From positions 101,526,116 to 101,590,115 of the forward strand of contig CM041294.1 of assembly GCA_023052935.1 (NCBI GenBank): a stretch of DNA of 64,000 bases, written 5' to 3'. Made by a program: the position numbers and the translations under genes. The DNA is from Piezodorus guildinii. Lineage: Eukaryota > Arthropoda > Insecta > Hemiptera > Pentatomidae. Below the pieces are notes generated by a model. That model saw nothing but the letters and a program-made list of their open reading frames with translations, did no database searches and was not told the origin of the DNA. Below, one piece after another: positions 56,110-64,000 of this stretch (positions within the stretch are counted from its first letter, which is position 1; each line of letters begins with the position of its first letter).

Positions 56110-56655
56110 ATTCTACACATTATTCTAAACGTGACACCAACTTTTTTATCCCCGAACTGAAAAACTCAGAGCTTTGAAGTGAAACAAGATCTGAAAACGC
56201 ACTTTTCACTTGATCATCATTTTCAAAAAGTTTTCCTTTGACGAAGTTGTCTAAATTCCTGGACAGGTGGTAACCTGTTGGAGACAAGTCGGGAGAATAT
56301 GGTGGGTGCGGAAGAACTTCGTAGCCCAGCTCTTTCAAGTTCTGCACGGTATGTTTTGAAACATGGGGTCTACCTGCCGCTCAGTGAGATCATGAGGTAC
56401 CTCTATATCGAGCTTTTTTACTTTCCCAATACATTTTAAATGACTGTACACGGTAGATGCACTTGCATTTAGTTGTGCTGAGTCCTTTAACTGTTTGGTA
56501 GGGGTTTCCTTCTACTGTATGTTTGAGGACATCGTTGTCTATTACGGACGGAGGTCTTCCTCGGGGCAAGTTTTCCAAGTCGGTATCCCCAGCTGAAAAC
56601 TTAGCAAACCAACGGCGAATGGTCAGTTCATTAACACTCCTGATAATGATGAATA
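56110..56655 (-). pseudogene. Dead mariner transposase relic
   Basis: Minus-strand pieces: NELTIRRWFAKFSAGDTDLE and RGRPPSVIDND (end of the DNA-binding region), a frameshift, then in another frame GKVKKLDIEVPHDL. A deletion fuses this to RPHVSKHTVQNLKELGYEVL and HPPYSPDLSPTGYHL. The third catalytic position of the DD34D triad is Gly (GGT) here instead of Asp. The region with the first two Asp residues is deleted, and two premature stops precede the natural end. It is a different mariner family from the 30.7 kb element. Confidence 0.85.
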
Positions 56656-59600
56656 ACATTTATTTTATTATTTTTTTGCTAAAAATTAAAAATACATTTA
56701 AGGAGACTAAAAATCTACATAATTTGTGTCAGAATATTTACTAATATGTCCTAGAAAGCAATCAGAATTTACCTGTTCATTTGTATTTATGCTTTTATCA
56801 TTTATGTATTTATTTATAACTATGCCATATATATTCATATACATCTATGATATTATCATTTAATCCTAACAACTCCTAAAACTCCATGGCTTATATGTAT
56901 ATGATAGCCAATAAATTAAGATAAACAATATATATATATATAATTAATGGGGTAAATATAGAATTTGAATTTTATAGATTTAAAGAAAAAAAAATCCATT
57001 AAATCAGTAACGAAATAGCAGAGATATAGCGTATTGAACAAAGCAGTGGTGATAAGCCATTTTCCCTAAATATAAAATAGTGTTGCTGAAACGTCTTTTT
57101 AAACTCTTTAATTAATTTATCTCTATATAAATAAGTCAATCGCCTAAACAACTACATAAATTATTATACCCTAATGTAATTATTTGGAAATAATTTAATA
57201 GATTATTGTGATATACATAATTTGCAGTTGTTTAAGTATCATACTTTTTCGAAGAGTTCATTTCGGAACCTAAGATATATTTTTGTGTAGTAAATTGACG
57301 CTCGAGGAGTGCTAGCGGATAATGTTATGTAACTATGAGAGATATAAGGTGGCCATCGCTACCCAGATCAGGTATCAGGCAGTAACCACCGTCTATTACC
57401 AACAGGTAAATTATTGACTTTTTATTGACCAATTAACGAGATCTGCCTCAGTGATTGTGCGCGCAAGCTCACTAAGCTATTAGTCTATCTAAGCACTCTA
57501 AGCTTTTTTTAGTGTATTATATGTCTCTGTTATCCAGCTTCGTGTAATATCATCCTGAAGAAGAATCTTGAAGAACATTGTTAGATCATAAAGTGCCATT
57601 TATTTGAAAAACATTAACGTTTTCATTAGGATGATAAAAACAGATAACTAGTTTACAATGTTATAGGTAATTTAAAAAACTTCTTTTTTTTTTTTTTTTA
57701 CTTGGACTTACCTGTGTAACAAATATACAGTAAGATAAAGTATTAGGGTTAATAAAAATTTTGAATTCAATATAACACCAATAAATCGTTTCTAAGTGCT
57801 GTAAGTTTGTGACTTGTAGGTAGGTATGCGTGCTTCTTAGACGTTCATCAGCTTTGTAACTTTGTACATATTCTATTAATTCTTTATTGTATTATTATTT
57901 TGTAAATTTTTGTTTTGTAAATATGATTGTTGTCATTTATTTCTATTACTAATCTCCTTATAAGGTCATACTGCTATATCACTGAATATAACGTTTTGAA
58001 AACAAAAAACGGCCCAAGGAATAATTGTCATGACAAACAAAATAGTTGTCATGTTCTTCGAAATGTATGGTGTATAGCAATCAGAATGGCTCTACTTGAT
58101 AGCGAAAAGGTCCCCTAACCTGAAATCAGATCATTTTATTATTATAAATTATTTTTCTGGCAAATGCTTTGAGTGTTGTAGCCGATTTAAGTCGGCTTCA
58201 TGACTGAAAACCTGTTTTTGGAAAATCTCTCTAATTCTGGTAGTTTTGCAGAGTCTAAAAAAAACAAACAATAAGATAAGGATATGTTTTATATCTTTTA
58301 TCCTCACAACTCATTACCATAAAAGTAAAAAAGAGGTTAAAAAAATTCTTGAAAATTAATGAGAAATGTGACTTTCGTCGAGTTAAAAGTCTATAAAGGA
58401 AAAGGAACTCTTCTTTGATTATGTTTCTATATACCTTAGTCATAACCCTACTTGCTGTAAACATTTCGATCTTGAGTACATGGAATTTCAAAAATGGCCA
58501 CAACTGGTTTTTCAAGAATTTCACACGGAATTAATTTTGTGACTGGGCTGGTTCATGAGTTATAAAATTATCTTCGCTCTTAAAATAACGTGTTCTTTAA
58601 AAATTATGAACTTCTGTAATTTTTCATATTTCAGAAAGAAACAACAACTAGAATGAGGAAGAGAGTATTTTAGATAATGTTGGTCCTTACGACACATTAC
58701 CTAAGTAGCCAAGAAAATTGTTTAAAAATACACAAAAATTTAAATCAAATGAAACTTATAGCAGGCTATAACAAGGGAGGTTAGAAAGGAGTCTCACGCT
58801 TAATTTTAGTTTCTTGTATAGTTTTATCGTTGTGCTACTTTTGAAATTTCTATCGTGTAAGCGTTGTCCTTATTTTTAAATTTTAATATTATAAACTTTA
58901 ATATAAATTTTCTAAGAAGGACTGTCTCCAATATCAGTAATATTCATAGTGAAGTATCTCATAAGGGAGTGAGTAACTTAAGACTACATTTCTGTGGTGA
59001 AATAAAAAAGAAATACTGTTTATGAACGTATCGAATTGAAACTTCGTATAGCTCTTTTTCCACTATCCTTCTAAAGACTCAAGAGATTTTTTTTGGTAAA
59101 AAGTTCCATAATTTTAGAAAATGACAATAGTTTAAACGCTCAAAAACTATTTATTGACACCGTGAGGATGGGTTATGGACACCACAGTTATTGACACCCG
59201 TTGTCCCCTAACATTTATTTTTTTAAAGATACACATGATAAACTTTAACGTAATATAAAAAACAATTAAAATATTCAATTTTTTTATCGAACATTATAAA
59301 GTGCTTAACATGAGGTGGCAATAACAAAACACATTGTAAAATAATGACCAGTTATTGTGACAGCTGAATGATAATATTTAAATTGATTTTTTTAAATTTT
59401 AAATCACTCCAGACACTTCAATTATAGACTAGGGAACAAAATAAGCTACATATCTTTTTTGAAAAAAAATATAAGAAGAGAGTAGGAACTAACAAATTGG
59501 ACGAGAATCCTTCTGAAAATCATAGAAATTAATTTTGAAACCTTCTCTATGATTAGTTTTCTAAACACTTAAATCATAGATGGCTTAGAGGACCCCAAAC

Positions 59601-60199
59601 ATTAGTTTCATGCATATATTGATATAAAATTCGGACTTGTTTACTTATTTCTTTAACTTAAAGTTTGTGGTGTCAATAACTGTCTGTTTTACCCTATTGT
59701 TATTTAATTGAAAAAAAAAATTTCTTTGGGACAAAATATAAACTTTATATATTTATCTTCAATATAGATGTAAGTTAAATATGTGTGATATGATTTATAG
59801 ATTTGTTAAATTGTTTTATCTTAACTGGATTTAAGAAATTGAAAAATATAAATTTTAGCTAAGATAATGTTTTTGAAACGGTTAAACTGTACAAGGAGAG
59901 AAGTACATAAAGAAAGAATGTCAAAATTAACCATGTTTTCTTTGCAAAATCCTAATCCCGAGGCAGGCGTAGGTCGTAAACCTTGCAATAGTTTTATATA
60001 TTATGATTCAACTAAATAAATTATATTGTTTTAATTGTTTCTTTTCAACGTTTCATAGTTAAGATAATTTGTAGTATTGTGTCTTCAGTGGCGTTGAAAT
60101 GTAAATAACTATGATACAACTTAAATCAAACAGTTTCACTATCTCTCTCTCTATCTCTCTCGCTATATATATATAAATATATATAAGCTATATATATTT
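56656..60199. other. AT-rich stretch, no supportable gene
   Basis: Small GC-richer patch at 57300-57480 without coding signal. T18 run near 57683. A short hairpin (GCCGATTTAAGTCGGC) lies near 58183. Open frames at 57927-58118 and 58255-58524 are unrecognised. CT/TA microsatellite at 60139-60188. Confidence 0.45.
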
Positions 60200-62531
60200 T
60201 GAAAGCATGAAATGGGACGATATATATTCATGTTCCTCCATTGACGCCATGGTCGACATCCTCACTTTCAACCTGACCACCCTCCTTGACAAACATGCTC
60301 CCTAAAAACCCGTACCTTCCGTCGCAGACCTGCTCCATGGATGTGTCAAGAAATAAGTGAACTACAAAGAAAACGTGAGGCTGCCCGTAGGCGCTTCAGA
60401 CGTACAAGGCAAGCAGAGGACTATGAAGCGTTCAAGGCCCTCCGAAACTTGACACAAACAACAGTAAGGCGAGCGAAGTCCAACTATTTTCAAGAAGCCC
60501 TGTCCTCCGCTCCTGATCCTAAATCCAGATGGCAACTTCTTCGTAAACTCTCTCTCTGTAAATCCTTTACCTGTTCAGTCTTCCCGGTATCACCCAATGA
60601 ACTAAATTCATACTTCTTACCCGGCTCCTCCAACATTTCACCAGCCTTCTCTCCTAACTTATCCCTTTCATCATCATTCAATTCCGACAACTTTTATTTC
60701 TCCTACATTTCACCAACAGACCTCATATCTTCCATAATGAAATCCCGTGCTAATTCCTTAGGTTTCGATGGAATTCCGGTAAAATTGCTAAAATTATGCC
60801 TTCCAGAAATCCTGCCAGTCCTTCTTTTCATCTACAATTTTTCCCTCCAAAATTCAGTCTTCCCTGCTTCCTGGAAACAAGCTTTGGTCCATCCTATAAA
60901 CAAAATCTCTAACCCATCTTCCCCTAAAGACTACCGACCTATATCCATCCTATCGAACCTTTCTAAACCTCTTGAACGGATTGTACAATCCCAGGTATCC
61001 AGTTTTCTTGAAAAAACCAACAAACTTAATCCTTACCAATCCGGCTTCCGACCTGGCTACTCCACGCAATCCGCTCTGACCAAAATCACAAACGATATTT
61101 ATACCGCTATAGATGAAAAAAGATTAACTGTCCTTATACTTTTAGATTTTACCAAAGCCTTTGATTCCCTCAACCATTCGATCCTTTTCTCTAAATTAAA
61201 ATCATTATCCTTTTCCAACAGTTCAGTTCGATGGTTTCAATCCTTTCTTTCCAACCGCACTCAAGCGGTTGTCATTCCTAATCAACCCCTATCTGATTTC
61301 CTTGACCTAACCTCAGGCGTTGCCCAAGGCTCGAGTATTTCACCCCTTCTGTTCAATACTTACATCAATGACCTTCCCAATTCAATCCACCGCTGTTCCT
61401 ACCACCTATATGCTGACGACCTCCAAATCTATTTATCCTTCCCACCCTCCGAGTTATCTGTAGCATTTGCCAGTATTCAGGAGGACCTAGATGGAATCAG
61501 TGCCTGGGCAAACCTGAATAACTTGAGGCTTAATCCTACAAAAACTCAGGCCATCCTTATTGGTTCCAAATCCCTCCTCCGATCTATCACCACCCTTCCT
61601 CCGCTTTTGCTTAATGATCATCCTATTGTTTTTAGTTCCTCTGTTAAAAACCTTGGCATCATCATCGACCAAAACCTATCCTGGAAACCCCAAATTGCCC
61701 AAATTTCCCGTCGATCAATTAGTACCTTGAAATTATTCCACCGATCCCGACATCTCCTACCACAATCTACCCGTAAACTCCTAGTTTCATCACTCATTTT
61801 TCCCCACTTTGACTATGGTTGTGTGGCATGTGGCGGCCTCTCGAAGGTGCTCGAGGGCAGATTGAGAAGGATTATGAATTGCTTCTTAAGATTTGTGTTC
61901 GGTACCTCGAGACGGTCCCATGTATCTCACCTCTACAACGAGTTAAAGTGGTTAACCCCAACCTTTCGAAGACAATATTTCCTTGGATCATTCCTTTATC
62001 AAATCATAAACTCCCACCATCCATTTTATGTCTACAGCCTTCTGGTATTTAAATCCTCAACCCATCACCAGGAAACAAGATCCCGTCTGTCTGACCTCCA
62101 CACTCCTTTCCATAGAACCAAAAAATATGACTGCTCATTTTTAGCCCGTTCCACTGCCTTATGGAATACTCTCCCTTCAAACATCCGTCATGCTCCTTCC
62201 CTATCATCTTTTAAATCCCTCCTCTTTCAATACTTCCTTTCTCTTCAGACAGATGTTAGCTAATTTTTTTTATGCCATCTTATGTAAGGTAAATTTGATT
62301 TTAATGCACTTACTTTAATGAGATGTAAAAGTTACATTTTATGTTTATTCTTATTTATTTATTTCTTTAAACTGTAAATAGAGATGGTACTCTGACCCTT
62401 TTTTCATTTTTGTATTATTTAATTGTAGTTGTACATTGTTTTTGGCCAGTTATAATTTATTATTTTGTTCATAATTGTTATTCTCAAGGGACCTTGTCCC
62501 AGAATAAAGTTTTTTTTTCTATTTCTATTTC

Positions 62532-62540
<9 letters not shown>
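60200..62540 (+). mobile_element. LINE with long RT ORF and (TTTCTA)n tail
   Basis: 5'-truncated element of ~2.3 kb. Readable coding starts at MKWDDIYSCSSIDAMVD (60207), and one frameshift near 60298 separates this from the main ORF. The 3' UTR ends GGGACCTTGTCCCAGAATAAAG and then TTTCTA repeats that run into a TA microsatellite. The clade is one of the non-LTR groups outside Jockey (I/Nimb or CR1/L2-like by the YADDLQIY and WANLNNLRLNPTKTQ pattern). I cannot decide between them. Confidence 0.88.
60341..62263 (+). CDS. LINE reverse transcriptase (640 codons, N-terminal part lost)
   Basis: Open for 640 codons from an internal Met to TAG/TAA at 62263. Residues 1-75 are a basic linker (REAARRRFRRTRQAED). 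Reverse transcriptase: KDYRPISILSNLSKPLERI (~196-214), SGFRPGYST, LLDFTKAFD (D269), SGVAQGSSISPLLF, LYADD (YADD 357-360), then WANLNNLRLNPTKTQAILIG. The C-terminus has FDYGCVACGG and SFLARSTALWNTLPSNI. The endonuclease domain is absent through truncation. A one-base loss in a CC-CTA context near 60298 breaks the link to the upstream coding piece. The protein would lack endonuclease and is unlikely to work alone. Confidence 0.92.
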   Translation: MCQEISELQRKREAARRRFRRTRQAEDYEAFKALRNLTQTTVRRAKSNYFQEALSSAPDPKSRWQLLRKLSLCKSFTCSVFPVSPNELNSYFLPGSSNISPAFSPNLSLSSSFNSDNFYFSYISPTDLISSIMKSRANSLGFDGIPVKLLKLCLPEILPVLLFIYNFSLQNSVFPASWKQALVHPINKISNPSSPKDYRPISILSNLSKPLERIVQSQVSSFLEKTNKLNPYQSGFRPGYSTQSALTKITNDIYTAIDEKRLTVLILLDFTKAFDSLNHSILFSKLKSLSFSNSSVRWFQSFLSNRTQAVVIPNQPLSDFLDLTSGVAQGSSISPLLFNTYINDLPNSIHRCSYHLYADDLQIYLSFPPSELSVAFASIQEDLDGISAWANLNNLRLNPTKTQAILIGSKSLLRSITTLPPLLLNDHPIVFSSSVKNLGIIIDQNLSWKPQIAQISRRSISTLKLFHRSRHLLPQSTRKLLVSSLIFPHFDYGCVACGGLSKVLEGRLRRIMNCFLRFVFGTSRRSHVSHLYNELKWLTPTFRRQYFLGSFLYQIINSHHPFYVYSLLVFKSSTHHQETRSRLSDLHTPFHRTKKYDCSFLARSTALWNTLPSNIRHAPSLSSFKSLLFQYFLSLQTDVS

Positions 62541-62594
<54 letters not shown>

Positions 62595-62596
62595 AT
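62516..62596. repeat. (TTTCTA)n tail merging into (TA)n(TG)n
   Basis: Hexamer repeats of the LINE tail followed by ~50 bp TA and a short TG stretch. Confidence 0.95.
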
Positions 62597-63541
62597 ATAT
62601 AATAATGATTTCGAGTTTCTTAGTTTTTTAAAATAAAATGAATGACAACACATCTAAATAGCACCCGTGCGAAGAAGGGACGGGTCACTGGTGCTTTATA
62701 CAATAATGTGTTTATTTTTTAATTATTAAAAAAAATTCAACGATAAGTAGTTAGTTCCATTAAGTGATTTAATTTAAAAAAGCTTATAATTGTCAATAAA
62801 ACTAAATTTGAGTATGCATTTCTGGATTATCCAACCTATTTCATCAGACAAGTGAAATCCTGATATCCAGTCTGTATATTTACAGATAATGAATAGCGTT
62901 CCTATATGCAATGCGTAAAAGGGAAAAGAAATAAACGCCATCAACAGACGGGCCATTCCTCAGCAACATTTCCGGCAAACTGAAACATATGCATTATCTC
63001 ACAATCGGGTGTTTTGGTTTCCCTTCCTGGAAGTGGCAAGTTAGGCGCTCACGTACCACGCGTTAAGAAACCACAATTCGAACCCTATCTGCATAAAAGA
63101 TCCAGCGAATTCGGAACTAGTGAATAGAAGATGTCATAAGCGTGACGAACAACAATACAACTGGAAATTCGGGTTGTTGATCTAGAATATTCAAATCACA
63201 TCAATGTCAACCATTATTAAGAACTAATAGCATCACCATTGTAGTGAAAACCTCAATCTAGTTATAAAAAGTTTTGTGAAATCTAAATTCCTACAATGAA
63301 GAGATAGTTTGCCTATTTGATTGAAATATGATGATGGTTGGACTACAGGTTAATTTGTAACGACGTTTATTGAGTGAGCCAATAGACATCAAGTTTACAT
63401 GATGTGTAGCAGTAAGCTATTAAAATTTATGTATGAATAAAAAGAAAATTATAACAGGCTTGAAAATGGATACAAAACCCCGAAACGCCGATAAGATGTA
63501 AATAAAGTTTGAGGAGAATAAATAATTTTAGGGAAGTTGGT
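62597..63541. other. Spacer with possible SINE-like head at 63025-63105
   Basis: TGGCAAGTTAGG followed ~40 bp later by AATTCGAACCC resembles degenerate A and B boxes. Near 63478 the string CCCCGAAACGCCG followed by AATAAAG resembles the GAAACGTT motif region. Both are weak. Confidence 0.25.
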
Positions 63542-63793
63542 GAATGCACTTTTTTTTTATTATTTTTTTTATTGAGATATATTACAATTTGTTGCAAAAT
63601 GAACAATAATAATATTGATATGAGACCACATTACTACTATATATACAAAAAATGATAATAATAGTCAAATTACATAAAATAGAAAATAAATTAATTCATA
63701 TATACACAATAAAATAATAATAAATAAAAAAAAACAACAACCTATAATTGAGATAAATAAAAAGTTGGCAAATAAATAAACAGAATGCACTTT
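63542..63793 (-). mobile_element. Jockey 3' end with 11 bp TSD
   Basis: Insert 63553-63782 between GAATGCACTTT copies. The T-rich left end and the ATATTACAATTTGTTGCA and AATAATAATA blocks match the other Jockey 3' ends (423-776, 13925-14120). 230 bp, no coding. Confidence 0.8.
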
Positions 63794-63894
63794 AAATATG
63801 AAATAATACAATGGAGCTTCCTAAAGTAGAACGACTAAAAATAAACTATTATTTTTATTCGTATACCCCTTTATTTACTAGATTCTATCTCAAT

Positions 63895-64000
63895 GTTTTT
63901 TTTTTTTCTATTTATTAATTTCATTCTGGGACTGTTCCCTAAAGAATTACCATTGGGAGACTTCTTTCTTCTCTAATACTAATATACAACAACAACAAAT
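63895..64000 (-). mobile_element. LINE 3' end running off the window
   Basis: On the minus strand TAGGGAACAGTCCCAGAATG, followed by A/T-rich sequence, matches the terminal box of the (TTTCTA)-tailed LINE group. The body lies beyond the right edge. Confidence 0.6.

Overview
The window looks like a repeat-rich stretch of an arthropod nuclear genome, most likely an insect. It is strongly AT-rich and has spliced eukaryotic coding signals. It is full of Jockey-type and RTE-type LINEs, mariner transposons and tRNA-headed SINEs. There are no prokaryotic gene clusters, rRNA genes, CRISPR arrays or functional tRNA genes that I can support. The species cannot be fixed from the sequence alone.

Host genes are scarce. 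The only convincing one is a two-exon gene on the plus strand (TATA box 18946, exon 1 18989-19329, exon 2 22102-22351, AATAAA at 22356). It encodes a secreted protein of about 196 residues and its 2.8 kb intron carries old LINE pieces. A probable last exon of another gene lies at the left edge (71-204), and a weaker exon candidate lies at 17315-17540 on the minus strand.

Most of the rest is mobile DNA. 0-7 kb: a TSD-flanked Jockey LINE with an intact ORF2, short Jockey 3' ends and a SINE. 10-16 kb: a tRNA-headed SINE and decayed LINE pieces. 19-26 kb: RTE-like and Jockey fragments and a 389 bp inverted-repeat element. 30-34 kb: an internally deleted mariner and a near-perfect 262 bp palindrome. 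34.7-39.3 kb: a full-length Jockey element with both ORFs open and an 11 bp target-site duplication, the best candidate for a recently active element. 39.3-43.7 kb: a SINE, an RTE-like copy with TSD, and an inverted 3'-truncated relative of the intact LINE. 44.5-54 kb: several copies of an unclassified ~0.9 kb dispersed repeat (here RepA), four SINE-A copies in the window, a 99 bp perfect-hairpin insertion and a retrocopy with a ~50 nt poly(A) tail. 55-64 kb: nested LINE fragments, a dead mariner, a LINE with a 640-codon reverse-transcriptase ORF and a hexamer tail, and truncated LINE 3' ends to the right edge.

The most unusual signal is a hairpin motif (CTGAWGAT, a 5 bp stem, then GAAACGTT). 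It recurs as inverted dimers at 33.1-33.4 kb and 22.8-23.2 kb and singly at 54.8 kb. It resembles the termini of Penelope-like elements and has a hammerhead-like but non-canonical core.
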